From assembly GCA_036267955.1 (NCBI GenBank), contig DATAVB010000058.1, positions 5,145 through 69,144 on the forward strand: a stretch of 64,000 bases of DNA. The letters are read 5' to 3'. Below are positions 8,527 through 16,701 of the stretch, piece by piece; the stretch's first letter is position 1; each line of letters begins with the position of its first letter. This DNA comes from DATAVB01 sp036267955. Its GTDB lineage: Bacteria; Actinomycetota; Actinomycetes; Mycobacteriales; QHCD01. The position numbers and the translations under genes are program-made. The notes beneath the pieces were generated by a model, which did not search any database, was not told the DNA's origin, and was given only the letters and a program-made list of their open reading frames with translations.

Positions 8527-9344
8527 ACGGCGGGGAGGCCATTGTCCTGGGCGTCGTCCAGGGCCTCACCGAATTTCTCCCGATCTCCAGCACGGCCCAC
8601 CTGCGGATCGTCCCGGCCCTGGCCGGTTGGAAGGACCCCGGCACCGCCTTCACCGCGGTTGTCCAGCTCGGCACCGTCGTCGCGGTGGTGGTGTATTTCT
8701 GGCGCGAGATCATCCAGATCGTGGCGGCCTGGTTCCGCGGGATCCGGGACCGGTCGGTGCGCGGGACACTGGAATATCGGCTCGGCTGGTACGTCATCTT
8801 CGCGACCATCCCGATCGGCATTCTGGGGCTGATCTTCCAACACCAGATCGATCACGGCGCCCGCAATCTCTGGCTCATCGCGAGCACCGAGATCGTGCTG
8901 GGGCTCGTACTGCTGCTGGCGGAGCGGGTCGGTAAGCGCAACCGGACCGAGGAGGAGATCGGCGTACGCGACGGCCTCATCGTCGGCTTCGCGCAGTGCG
9001 CTTCGCTGGTGCCCGGCGTATCGCGGTCCGGGTCGACCATCACCGCCGGCCTGTTCGTCGGTCTGGACCGGCCGGCGGCGGCCCGCTTTTCCTTCCTGCT
9101 GTCGATCCCGGCCGTGGTGCTGTCCGGCCTGTTCGAGCTGAAGGACCTCGGTCAGAACGGCGGCCCGAGCCTGGCCTTCACCGCCCTGGCGACCGTGCTC
9201 GCCTTCGTCGTCGGGCTCGCCTCGATCCACTGGCTGATCAGGTACCTGAGCAAGCACAGCACCGGCGTCTTCGTGCTTTACCGGATTCTGCTGGGCGGGC
9301 TGCTGTTCGGCCTGCTGGCGGCCGGCACGATCTCGGCCACCTGA
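8523..9344 (+). CDS. uppP: Undecaprenyl-diphosphatase
   Basis: A 273-residue polytopic membrane enzyme that dephosphorylates undecaprenyl pyrophosphate to recycle the lipid carrier for peptidoglycan synthesis; it also underlies bacitracin resistance. Both family signatures are visible: GLTEFLPISSTAHL (about residues 14-27, catalytic Glu and Ser) and PGVSRSGSTI (about 162-171, catalytic Arg). Seven or eight hydrophobic segments can be followed. The GTG start is embedded in the stop of the preceding F420 oxidoreductase. The length fits the family. Confidence 0.95.
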   Translation: MNGGEAIVLGVVQGLTEFLPISSTAHLRIVPALAGWKDPGTAFTAVVQLGTVVAVVVYFWREIIQIVAAWFRGIRDRSVRGTLEYRLGWYVIFATIPIGILGLIFQHQIDHGARNLWLIASTEIVLGLVLLLAERVGKRNRTEEEIGVRDGLIVGFAQCASLVPGVSRSGSTITAGLFVGLDRPAAARFSFLLSIPAVVLSGLFELKDLGQNGGPSLAFTALATVLAFVVGLASIHWLIRYLSKHSTGVFVLYRILLGGLLFGLLAAGTISAT

Positions 9345-9349
9345 CCCGG

Positions 9350-10375
9350 TCAGGTCAGAAACAACACCGCATACGCCGCGAGCCAATGCTCGACCATGTA
9401 GTCGCTGCCGCTGACGACCGGCAGCGCCGCGTCGGCGTGCCGCCAGGCGGTCGACCGCATCACCTCGACCCGCGGATCACCGGCCGGCAGCGTCGCGGCG
9501 AGCTCGCGCCAGCACCAGGCCCGGCTGAGGTTGAGGCCATGCAGGTGCGCGTTCTGCCCGTCGGAGGCGTCGTCGACCACGGCCGGTACGAAGAGGCTCT
9601 CCGGCCGGCCGTCGGCGATCCCGGGCAGGAATCGCGCTAGCCAGTCCGGGAAGTCGGCCGGCCCCAGCAGCCGGCTCATCAGCTCGGCCTCGGTCAATGC
9701 CGGGGACAGGAAGTCGTGCGCCGAGGGCTCCCACGCCGCCGGATAATCCCGGTCACCGGCGAACCAGCGCCGCCCCGCTGCGGCGACCGCCTCGGCCAGC
9801 TCCGGATCGGCCCGCTGGGCGTAGTCCAGTGCCCGGCTCAGCCCGAACGCGCTGTTGGGATGCAGCCCGTACCGGACCGGGTGGGTCGCCGCGCCGAGCC
9901 AGTCCAGGTACGCCGTCCGCAACGCCTGCGCCAGCGGCTGGAGGGCAGCGGCCCAGCGCGCCGCGTCGGGGTCGTCCCAGGTCATCAGCTCGTGCGTGAG
10001 CGTCAGTCCCCAACTCCAGCCGTACGGTCGTTGCCTGGCGCGGTTTCCGCGTACGCCCATGAACTCGGCCTCGACCCGCAGCGGCTCGGGCGCGAGGTGC
10101 CGGTCCAGGGCCGCCCGGATGCCCGCGCCCGGCACGGCGTCGGGCGCGACCCGCAGCAGCCGGACCAGCAGCCAGTGCATCTCCACACAGGAATGCCAGT
10201 CGAAACTGCCGTAGAAGGCCGGATTGCGATCCAGCGGCCGCGGGAAATCGCTCGGCCCGGTCATCGTGTGGCTGACCCCGGCCGGGAACTCCCGATCGAT
10301 GTTCGTCAGCGCGACCGTGGCGAATTCGGCGGCCCGCTCGGACAGCAGATCCGCGGCACGACTCGTTGTGTCCAT
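9350..10375 (-). CDS. DUF2891 domain protein
   Basis: A 341-residue protein matching the DUF2891 family. Its conserved features are NIDREFPAGVSHTM, the WHSCVEMHW motif (about residues 65-73), HPNSAFGLSRALDYA and a GLNLSRAWCWR stretch near the C-terminus. The pattern of repeated helices with conserved Trp and His recalls an (alpha/alpha) barrel, but no activity is established and none is assigned here. The frame stays open far upstream. The ATG at 10375 is chosen because the family homology begins there. It is convergent with uppP, with a 5-bp gap. Confidence 0.75.
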   Translation of the reverse strand: MDTTSRAADLLSERAAEFATVALTNIDREFPAGVSHTMTGPSDFPRPLDRNPAFYGSFDWHSCVEMHWLLVRLLRVAPDAVPGAGIRAALDRHLAPEPLRVEAEFMGVRGNRARQRPYGWSWGLTLTHELMTWDDPDAARWAAALQPLAQALRTAYLDWLGAATHPVRYGLHPNSAFGLSRALDYAQRADPELAEAVAAAGRRWFAGDRDYPAAWEPSAHDFLSPALTEAELMSRLLGPADFPDWLARFLPGIADGRPESLFVPAVVDDASDGQNAHLHGLNLSRAWCWRELAATLPAGDPRVEVMRSTAWRHADAALPVVSGSDYMVEHWLAAYAVLFLT

Positions 10376-10392
10376 GGCGAAAAACCCTACCG

Positions 10393-11358
10393 TCAGGGGG
10401 TTTCCGGGGGTGGTCCGGACCGTTCGGCGGACCGGGCCCGCTCCCGGGCCGACGCGCGGGTCGCGTCCAGGAAGACCTGGGTCACCTCGGGATGCCGTTG
10501 GTGCAGGGCCTGGTCGATGCGCGCGCTGGCCCGCTCGATGCCGTCCGAGTCGAGGCCGTCGGCGAGGTCCAGCCGGGCGGCCACGAGCACCTCGTCCGGA
10601 CCAAGCTGCATCGTCAGCACCTCGACCACCGCGTCCACCTCGGGTTCGGCGGCGAGTTCCCGCCACAGGTGCGCCCGCAGCTCCGGGTCGGCCGCCTCGC
10701 CGATGAGCAACTCCTTGGTGTCCCGGCCGAGCGCGAAGGCGACGTAGGCGAGCAGCACGCCGATGCTGATGGCCGCGGCGGCGTCCCACTGCGACCGGCC
10801 GGTCACCTGATGCAGCGCAATGCCGGCGGCGGCGAGGATCAGCCCGATCAGTGCCGCGGAGTCCTCGGAGAACACCGTCTTGACCGTGGGGTCCGAGCTG
10901 CGCCGGATGTGCTCGAAGAACCCGCGGCCCTCGGCCCGCGACTCAGTCCGGAGTTGGTGCACCGCGGTCCACCAACTGATGCCCTCCGCGACGAAGGACG
11001 CGCCGAGCACCAGGTAGGACAGCAGCACCTCGCTCTCGCCGTGCTCGGGGTGCAGCAGGCCGGTAACGCCCTGGTAGACGGAGAACGCGGCGCCAGAGAC
11101 GAAGATCCCGACGGCAGCCAACAGTGACCAGAAGAACCGCTCCATGCCGTACCCGAACGGGTGGGTGGCGTCCGGTGGCTGGGCGCTGCGCCGCAACGAG
11201 GTCAGCAGAAAGATCTCGTTGGTGGTGTCGGCGACCGAGTGCGCGGCCTCGGACAGCATGGCGCTGGAGCCGCCGAGGATGCCGACGATCAGCTTGCCCA
11301 CGGCGATGACCAGGTTGACGAGGAGGGCTACGACGACGGTCCGACGACTCTCTGCCAC
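10393..11358 (-). CDS. Cation diffusion facilitator (CDF) transporter
   Basis: A 321-residue inner-membrane divalent metal/proton antiporter. The first helix pair contains the metal-site motif SEAAHSVADTTNE (HSxxD, about residues 37-49), and a second acidic site lies in the helix QWDAAAAISIGVLLAY. About six hydrophobic segments precede a cytosolic C-terminal domain of about 100 residues (LWRELAAEPEVDAVVEV). Zn, Mn or Fe are the usual substrates; specificity is not decidable here. It lies upstream of the DUF2891 gene on the same strand and diverges from the histidine phosphatase. Confidence 0.88.
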   Translation of the reverse strand: MAESRRTVVVALLVNLVIAVGKLIVGILGGSSAMLSEAAHSVADTTNEIFLLTSLRRSAQPPDATHPFGYGMERFFWSLLAAVGIFVSGAAFSVYQGVTGLLHPEHGESEVLLSYLVLGASFVAEGISWWTAVHQLRTESRAEGRGFFEHIRRSSDPTVKTVFSEDSAALIGLILAAAGIALHQVTGRSQWDAAAAISIGVLLAYVAFALGRDTKELLIGEAADPELRAHLWRELAAEPEVDAVVEVLTMQLGPDEVLVAARLDLADGLDSDGIERASARIDQALHQRHPEVTQVFLDATRASARERARSAERSGPPPETP

Positions 11359-11435
11359 CTGAGATTCCTACCGCATGCCGGGCCCGGGCGGCTGCCCGCC
11401 CGGCCCGATCATCGGTTCGGCTAGTGTCGAACGAC

Positions 11436-12143
11436 GTGACCACCCTGTTGCTGCTGCGCCACGGCCGTACTCCTGCGAACGTCGGGGCCGTACTCGCCGG
11501 CTGGACGCCCGACGTCCACCTCGACGAGGTCGGCGAAAAGCAGGCCGCCGCCCTCGCCGAGCGACTCCGTCCGGTCCCGTTGGCGGCCCTCGTCGCCAGC
11601 CCGCTGGACCGGTGCCAGGAGACCGCGGCCCGGGTCGCCGCCGGTCGGGACGGCCTGATCGTGCGGACCGATGCCCGGCTCGGCGAGGTCCGGTACGGCG
11701 ACTGGACCGGACGGCCGCTCAAGGATCTGACCAAAGAGGCGATGTGGAAGGTGGTCCAGCAGCATCCCTCGGCCGCCGTCTTTCCCGGTGATGCCGGAGA
11801 GCGGATGGCCGACATGCAGTCCCGCGCCGTCGCTGCCGTACGGGAGACCAACGCGGCGCTGGACGACAACGTCGTCTACGCGGTCTGCAGCCACGGCGAT
11901 GTGATCAAGGCGATACTTGCCGATGCATTGGGCATGCACCTGGACCTGTTCCAGCGGATCGTCGTCGATCCGTGTTCGGTCTCGGTGGTGCAATACACCG
12001 AAACCAGGCCGTTCGTGGTGCGGGTCAACGACACCGGCGGCGACGTACAGGCGCTGATCCCGCCCAAGCGGCGGCGCCGGCGCAAGGCGTCCAGCGACGC
12101 GGTCGTCGGTGGCGGCGCTGGCGCGTCGTCCGGGAACGAATAG
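11436..12143 (+). CDS. Histidine phosphatase family protein (phosphoglycerate mutase-like)
   Basis: A 235-residue phosphatase with the catalytic RHG motif at its N-terminus (TTLLLLRHGRTPAN), ASPLDRCQETA with the second Arg, and the second catalytic His in VCSHGDVIKAILADALG. In actinobacteria this gene is regularly linked to DUF3090, SCO1664-type and mshC, as here. The GTG at 11436 is preferred because TAGTGT (11422-11427) lies 8 nt upstream. An in-frame GTG at 11424 overlaps that box and lacks a ribosome site. The C-terminus is Lys/Arg-rich and then Gly/Ala-rich. Substrate unknown. Confidence 0.87.
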   Translation: MTTLLLLRHGRTPANVGAVLAGWTPDVHLDEVGEKQAAALAERLRPVPLAALVASPLDRCQETAARVAAGRDGLIVRTDARLGEVRYGDWTGRPLKDLTKEAMWKVVQQHPSAAVFPGDAGERMADMQSRAVAAVRETNAALDDNVVYAVCSHGDVIKAILADALGMHLDLFQRIVVDPCSVSVVQYTETRPFVVRVNDTGGDVQALIPPKRRRRRKASSDAVVGGGAGASSGNE

Positions 12144-12146
12144 GGT
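12141..12146 (+). promoter_or_regulatory. TAGGGT -10 box, leaderless start of DUF3090 gene
   Basis: TAGGGT lies 7 nt upstream of the ATG at 12154. There is no ribosome site between them, so the mRNA probably begins at or next to the start codon. The box overlaps the end of the preceding gene. Confidence 0.5.
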
Positions 12147-12153
12147 CGACACT

Positions 12154-12714
12154 ATGCAACGCCAGGTCTTCGTCTTCGATCCTCCGGAGCGGTTCGTCGC
12201 CGGCACGGTCGGCCAGCCGGGGGAGCGCACCTTCTTCCTGCAGGCTCGCGACGCCATGCAGACCGTGAGCGTCTCGCTGGAGAAGGTGCAGGTCTCCGTC
12301 CTCGCCGATCGGCTCGAGGAGCTGCTCGGTGAGGTGCAGCGCCGCCGCGGCGAGGAGGAGGCGCTCCCGGTCGACCCCGCCGAGCCGGACACCGCGCCGC
12401 TGGACACTCCGGTGGAGGAGCAGTTCCGGGTCGGTGCCATGGGCCTGGCGTGGGACGCCGAGGCCGACCGCATCGTCGTCGAGGCGCAGGCGGCCACCGA
12501 GGAACCCGTCGACGAGTCGACGATCCTGGAGGACGTCGAGGAGGGGCCGGACGCGCTGCGGGTGCGGATCACGCCCGTCGCCGCACAGTCCTTTGTGGCC
12601 AGAGCCCGCCGGGTCATTGCCGCCGGCCGTCCACAGTGTCCGCTGTGCGCGCTGCCGCTGGACGCGCAGGGGCACGTCTGCCCCCGGCAGAACGGCTACC
12701 GGCGCCAGACGTGA
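12154..12714 (+). CDS. DUF3090 family protein
   Basis: A 186-residue member of DUF3090, a family almost confined to actinobacteria. The N-terminal half (MQRQVFVFDPPERFVAGTVG ... GERTFFLQA) forms a strand-rich domain. The end carries a small cysteine cluster, CPLCALPLD ... HVCP, that looks like a zinc-binding knuckle. There is no known function. It is one of a conserved trio with the upstream histidine phosphatase and the downstream SCO1664-like gene, at spacings of 10 bp each. This suggests they act together, perhaps in nucleotide or phosphate chemistry (inference). Confidence 0.9.
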   Translation: MQRQVFVFDPPERFVAGTVGQPGERTFFLQARDAMQTVSVSLEKVQVSVLADRLEELLGEVQRRRGEEEALPVDPAEPDTAPLDTPVEEQFRVGAMGLAWDAEADRIVVEAQAATEEPVDESTILEDVEEGPDALRVRITPVAAQSFVARARRVIAAGRPQCPLCALPLDAQGHVCPRQNGYRRQT

Positions 12715-12724
12715 CGCGCATCCG

Positions 12725-13489
12725 ATGAGCGAGCAGATCGAGCCGCGGCCGCCGGGGGACGGGCCGCACGGGTTGGCTGCCGATGTGCCGTCGGCGCTGG
12801 AAGCCCTACGACACGGGCGGTTGGAGGTCGAGGGCCGGCTCGTCGACGCCAGCAACGCCACTCTCTACTGCTCGCTGACGCACGGCGACTTCGCCGCGGC
12901 GTGCGTCTACAAGCCGGTGCAGGGCGAGCGGCCGCTGTGGGACTTCCCGGACGGCACACTGGCCGAGCGGGAGGTCGCCGCGTACGCGGTCTCGGCCGCC
13001 AGCGGCTGGGAGGTCGTTCCGCCGACCGTGCTGCGCGATGGTCCGTTCGGCACCGGAATGGTGCAGCTCTGGGTGGACGGTGACGAGACCGTAGACCTGG
13101 CCGAGCTGGCGCAGAGTGACAGCGAGTCGCTGCGCCGGATGGCGGTCTTCGATGCTGTCGTCAACAACGCCGACCGCAAGGGCGGGCACCTCATCCCGAT
13201 GCCGGACGGGCACGTGTACGGCGTCGACCACGGAATCTGTTTCTCCACCGACGACAAGCTGCGCACCCTGCTGTGGCAGTGGGCCGGCGATGCGCTCACC
13301 GGCGAAGCGATCGAGGTGTTGTCCGGGTTGCGCGCGGAGCTGGAAGGTTCGCTGGGCGAGACGCTGCACGAGCTGCTCACCCGGCGCGAGGTGGCGCGGA
13401 CCGTACGGCGGGTCGAGCGGATGCTGACCTTCGGCTGCCATCCCGAGCCGTCCGGCGACTGGCCGGCCGTGCCGTGGCCGCCTTTCTGA
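12725..13489 (+). CDS. SCO1664 family protein (kinase-like fold)
   Basis: A 254-residue protein of the SCO1664 group, distantly related to phosphatidylinositol 3/4-kinase-like folds. It has a Lys-containing strand (AACVYKPVQGERPLWDFP, candidate ATP-contact Lys), the catalytic-loop-like FDAVVNNADRKGGHLI (D..NADRK) and a DFG-like GVDHGICF. These suggest phosphotransfer, but no substrate is known. It is separated from the DUF3090 gene by 10 bp and probably lies in the same operon. The C-terminal HPEPSGDWPAVPWPPF tail is typical. Confidence 0.85.
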   Translation: MSEQIEPRPPGDGPHGLAADVPSALEALRHGRLEVEGRLVDASNATLYCSLTHGDFAAACVYKPVQGERPLWDFPDGTLAEREVAAYAVSAASGWEVVPPTVLRDGPFGTGMVQLWVDGDETVDLAELAQSDSESLRRMAVFDAVVNNADRKGGHLIPMPDGHVYGVDHGICFSTDDKLRTLLWQWAGDALTGEAIEVLSGLRAELEGSLGETLHELLTRREVARTVRRVERMLTFGCHPEPSGDWPAVPWPPF

Positions 13490-14224
13490 CTAGCCGACCT
13501 GTACGGCGGTGACGAAGCCGACCGCGGGCAAGGTTCCGGCACCGATCTGGCGGCGTTCGGCCTCGTAGAGCCGGGCGGCCAGCGCGGTCGCGTTGCGTTC
13601 ATCGGTTACCCGGCTCAGGACGAGCCGCCACAGCGTCTCGCAGTGCTGGAGGCCGATCCGCCGACCGTGCGGCTCGAGCGCGGCGAGCAGTTCGGCGCCG
13701 GTGTGCAGCGGGCGCTCGGCCGCGTCGCCGCGCTGCCGTTGCCAGCGCTCCAGCGGATCGGCCGGCCGGCCGTCCGGATCGTCGGCCGCGTCGGCGAGCC
13801 CGGCGGAGTGCAGCAGGTCGACGGTGTCGTACAGGAACGCGGCGGCCGCCTGATCGGCCCGCTCGCGGGCAAACTCCTCCAGCACCAGGCGCCCGCCGGG
13901 AGCGAGCTTTCCGGCGGCGGCAGTCAAGGTCCCGGTCAGGTCGGGCAGATGGTGCAGTGACCGGGTGAACAGCACGGCGTCGAGCCCGTTGAGATCGACG
14001 TCGTCAAGGGTGCCGACCACCACGTCCACGCCGCGTTGCCGGGCGACCGCGCCGGCCTCCTCGTCCGGATCCACCCCGGTCACCGTCCAGCCGCGCCGAC
14101 CGAGCTCGGCGGCCAGCGCGCCACGGCCGCAGCCGACCTCGAGAATCCGGGCCGGAGCGGGCGGCAGCAGCGGCTTCAACAATTCGTACGAGCGGGCGAC
14201 TGCGAGCTGGGTCAGATCGGGCAC
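13490..14224 (-). CDS. Class I SAM-dependent methyltransferase
   Basis: A 244-residue methyltransferase with motif I ILEVGCGRGALAAELG (about residues 26-41), an acidic motif II end TVTGVDPDEE, and the post-motif LDAVLFTRSLHHLPDL. The remaining C-terminal helices carry no diagnostic substrate domain. It starts with GTG at 14224 and faces away from the YciI-like gene across a region that holds a long palindrome. It converges with and abuts the SCO1664-like gene. The acceptor substrate is unknown. Confidence 0.82.
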   Translation of the reverse strand: MPDLTQLAVARSYELLKPLLPPAPARILEVGCGRGALAAELGRRGWTVTGVDPDEEAGAVARQRGVDVVVGTLDDVDLNGLDAVLFTRSLHHLPDLTGTLTAAAGKLAPGGRLVLEEFARERADQAAAAFLYDTVDLLHSAGLADAADDPDGRPADPLERWQRQRGDAAERPLHTGAELLAALEPHGRRIGLQHCETLWRLVLSRVTDERNATALAARLYEAERRQIGAGTLPAVGFVTAVQVG

Positions 14225-14250
14225 GGCGACACTGTCTCACAGGCCCACCC

Positions 14251-14316
14251 GTGTTGATCATGCGGAAACTGTTTGGGACACGCCGTTGCGAGCAACAGTT
14301 TCCGCATGATCAACAC
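14251..14316. repeat. 66-nt palindromic repeat, family A copy 1
   Basis: Perfect 23-nt inverted arms (14251-14273, 14294-14316) with the core TTGATCATGCGGAAACTG, around a 20-nt loop containing GGACACGCCG. Copies 2 and 3 are at 24492-24557 and 52331-52396, with a diverged copy at 33681-33742. This copy lies between divergent genes, which argues against a simple terminator role. Confidence 0.9.
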
Positions 14317-14392
14317 AGATTTGGGGGAGGGTTGTCGAATTCGGGCCGGGCCATGCGTCGTCGGGACGGACCCACCGAGTATTGGAGGAACG

Positions 14393-14731
14393 ATGAAATA
14401 CCTGCTGATGATCTGCGTGGACCCGTCGGAGGAGATCGAGGTACCGCCAGACACCGACGGCGCGGGTATCGAAGCCTGGCTCGCGGAGACCGAGCGCCGC
14501 AAGGTCCGGCTGGACGGTTCGCAGCTGCGGCCGACCAGCGAGGCGGTGACGGTGCGGGTGCGGGACGAGGGCACTCTGCTGACCGACGGCCCGTTCGCCG
14601 AGACGAAGGAACAGATGGCCGGATTCGACATCCTCGAGTGCGCCAGCATGGACGAGGCGGTCGAGATCGCCGCCCTGCACCCGGTCGCGAAGTTCGGAAT
14701 GGTCGAGGTGCGCCAGTTCTGGCAGGACTGA
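14393..14731 (+). CDS. YciI-related protein
   Basis: A 112-residue protein of the YCII/DGPF family with MKYLLMICVDPSEE at the N-terminus and the eponymous TDGPFAETKEQMAG motif. It ends with AALHPVAKFGMVEVRQF, the usual last strand. Family members have a ferredoxin-like alpha/beta fold with a His-Asp pair and are often linked to ECF sigma factors; no sigma factor is adjacent here. It starts at the ATG at 14393 after GGAGGAACG. Function unknown, possibly a small hydrolase/lyase or regulator. Confidence 0.88.
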   Translation: MKYLLMICVDPSEEIEVPPDTDGAGIEAWLAETERRKVRLDGSQLRPTSEAVTVRVRDEGTLLTDGPFAETKEQMAGFDILECASMDEAVEIAALHPVAKFGMVEVRQFWQD

Positions 14732-14844
14732 CAGCGCCGCTCGACCGGTGGCGTGATGGCCGGGTTGGGTCACGGAAGATGTGGCGCTGCCGCTGGGTTG
14801 AGCCGGGGAGCGCGCCGGCCCGGTTGCGCGAGCCGCCGGATCGG

Positions 14845-14850
14845 TAGGGT
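14845..14850 (+). promoter_or_regulatory. TAGGGT -10 box, leaderless start of mshC
   Basis: TAGGGT is 7 nt upstream of the ATG at 14858, so this ATG is favoured over the one at 14852, which sits too close to the box. No ribosome site is present. Confidence 0.5.
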
Positions 14851-14857
14851 GATGCGC

Positions 14858-16081
14858 ATGCAGTCCTGGTCAGCTCCCGAGGTGCCAAGCCTTCCCGGCG
14901 ACGCGCCCCCGCTCCGACTCTTCGACACCGCCACCGGTGCTGTCCAGGAGACCCGGCCGGGGCCGACCGCGACGATGTACGTCTGCGGCATCACTCCCTA
15001 CGACGCGACCCATCTCGGGCACGCGGTGACCTACCTGACCTACGACATGGTCAACCGGTTGTGGCGGGATGCCGGTCACGACGTGCACTACGTGCAGAAC
15101 GTGACCGATGTCGACGACCCGCTGTTGGAGCGGGCCGAGCGGGACGGTGAGGACTGGGTCGAGCTGGCCCGCCGGGAGACCGCGCTCTATGCCGAGGACA
15201 TGACCGCGCTGCGGGTGCTGCCACCGAAGGATCTCGTCGGCGCCGTCGAGGCGATCCCGGAGATCGTGCCGCGGATCCAGACCCTGATCGACGCGGGCTC
15301 GGCGTACTACGTCGAGGACGATATCTACTTCTCGGTTGACGCCGACCCGGCGTTCGGCTGCGAGAGCCACCTGCCCCGAGAGACGATGCTGCGGCTGTTC
15401 GGCGAGAACGGCGGCGACCCGGACCGGGCGGGCAAGAAGAACGCGCTGGATCCCGTGCTGTGGCGGGCCGAACGGCCGGGGGAGCCGTCCTGGCCGACCA
15501 CGCTCGGCGCCGGCCGACCCGGCTGGCACATCGAGTGCACCGCCATCGCCATCGGCCGGATCGGGGCCGGTTTCGACGTGCAGGGCGGCGGCCGGGACCT
15601 GATCTTCCCGCACCACACGATGAGCGCCTCGCACGGCGCGGCTCTGGTGGGCGAGCGGCCCTTCGCCCGCGGCTATGTGCACACCGGCATGGTCGGGTTG
15701 GACGGGGCCAAGATGTCCAAGAGCGACGGCAACCTGGTTTTCGTGCACAAGTTGCGTGCGAACGCCGATCCGGGAGCGGTCCGGCTCGCCCTGCTGGCCG
15801 AGCACTATCACGCGGACCGCGACTGGCAGCACGCCCGGCTGACTGAGGCACAGGAGCGGCTGGCCCGGTGGCGGGCGGCCGCGGCTGGCGCCACCGGTGC
15901 CGCGGGTCGGCCGGTGCTGGACGGGGTCCGGGCCCGGTTGACCGACGACCTCGACACCCCTGGCGCATTGTCCATTGTGGACGATTGGGCTGCGGCAACG
16001 CTTGCCACTGAGGGCACCGACGCCGCGGCGCCGCAGTTGGTCCGCGATCTCGTGGACGCCCTGCTGGGTGTCGTTCTCTGA
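14858..16081 (+). CDS. mshC: L-cysteine:1D-myo-inositol 2-amino-2-deoxy-alpha-D-glucopyranoside ligase
   Basis: A 407-residue enzyme that joins cysteine to GlcN-inositol with ATP in mycothiol biosynthesis. It resembles cysteinyl-tRNA synthetase. It has the zinc cysteine in MYVCGITPYDATHLGHA with the HxGH-type signature, the second zinc cysteine in WHIECTAIAIG, FPHHTMSASHGAAL, and a KMSKS loop (GAKMSKSDGN). It lacks the long tRNA-binding C-terminal domain, and the length is that of MshC rather than CysS. Its presence indicates a mycothiol-producing actinobacterium and fits the neighbouring conserved block. Confidence 0.93.
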   Translation: MQSWSAPEVPSLPGDAPPLRLFDTATGAVQETRPGPTATMYVCGITPYDATHLGHAVTYLTYDMVNRLWRDAGHDVHYVQNVTDVDDPLLERAERDGEDWVELARRETALYAEDMTALRVLPPKDLVGAVEAIPEIVPRIQTLIDAGSAYYVEDDIYFSVDADPAFGCESHLPRETMLRLFGENGGDPDRAGKKNALDPVLWRAERPGEPSWPTTLGAGRPGWHIECTAIAIGRIGAGFDVQGGGRDLIFPHHTMSASHGAALVGERPFARGYVHTGMVGLDGAKMSKSDGNLVFVHKLRANADPGAVRLALLAEHYHADRDWQHARLTEAQERLARWRAAAAGATGAAGRPVLDGVRARLTDDLDTPGALSIVDDWAAATLATEGTDAAAPQLVRDLVDALLGVVL

Positions 16082-16119
16082 CCCTCGGCCCCGACGGTGA
16101 CCTGGCCCGACTGCTTCGG

Positions 16120-16701
16120 TCAGGCCCAGAGGTCCTCGACGGTGCTGACGTGGGCGTGTGCCGGGAACAGCTTTTCGGTCAGGAAGCTGTGGGTGTCCGG
16201 GTCGCGGTCGGCGCAGGCGTCGCGTAGAACGACAATCCGGTAGTCGCGATCCATTGATTCGCGCACAGTGCTCAGCACGACACCACTGGTGCTCAGCCCG
16301 GCAAGGACGAGCGTACTGACCGCTTGCGCGCGCAACTGCCGGTCGAGGTCGGTGGTGGAGAAGGCGCCGACCCGTGTCTTGCGGACCGTGATGTCACCGG
16401 GCTGGGGTTTGAGCCGGGGATGGATCTGGGTGGTCGGCGCGTCGGCGTGCAGCGCCGGCCGGCGCTCAGCGGAGGTCATTGCGGCGAAGATGCTGCTCTC
16501 GGGGATGGCGTCGAAGTCCGCGTCGTTGAACGCGACCCGGACCCAACCGATATGCCCGCCGCGTCCGCGGAGGCTGTCGACGGCGGTGCTGACCCGGTCG
16601 AGCAGCGCTTCGGTGTCGGGCAGTTGAGCGACGATCCCGTCCTGGTAGTCCATTACGAGTAGGGCGGTGTGTTCCGGGTCGAGCGTGGGATTGTCAGGCA
16701 C
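16120..16701 (-). CDS. Isochorismatase-like hydrolase lacking the catalytic Cys
   Basis: A 193-residue protein of the isochorismatase-like superfamily. The first catalytic Asp is in ALLVMDYQDGIV and the Lys in ITVRKTRVGAF. At the position of the nucleophilic cysteine (usual pattern GxxTxxCV) the sequence reads GLSTSGVVLSTV, so Val replaces Cys. A true cysteine hydrolase activity is therefore doubtful. Some family members, such as the PhzD-type isochorismatases, work without that Cys. The GTG start overlaps the stop of the MFS gene by 8 nt, so it is the last gene of the MarR-MFS operon. Confidence 0.85.
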   Translation of the reverse strand: MPDNPTLDPEHTALLVMDYQDGIVAQLPDTEALLDRVSTAVDSLRGRGGHIGWVRVAFNDADFDAIPESSIFAAMTSAERRPALHADAPTTQIHPRLKPQPGDITVRKTRVGAFSTTDLDRQLRAQAVSTLVLAGLSTSGVVLSTVRESMDRDYRIVVLRDACADRDPDTHSFLTEKLFPAHAHVSTVEDLWA

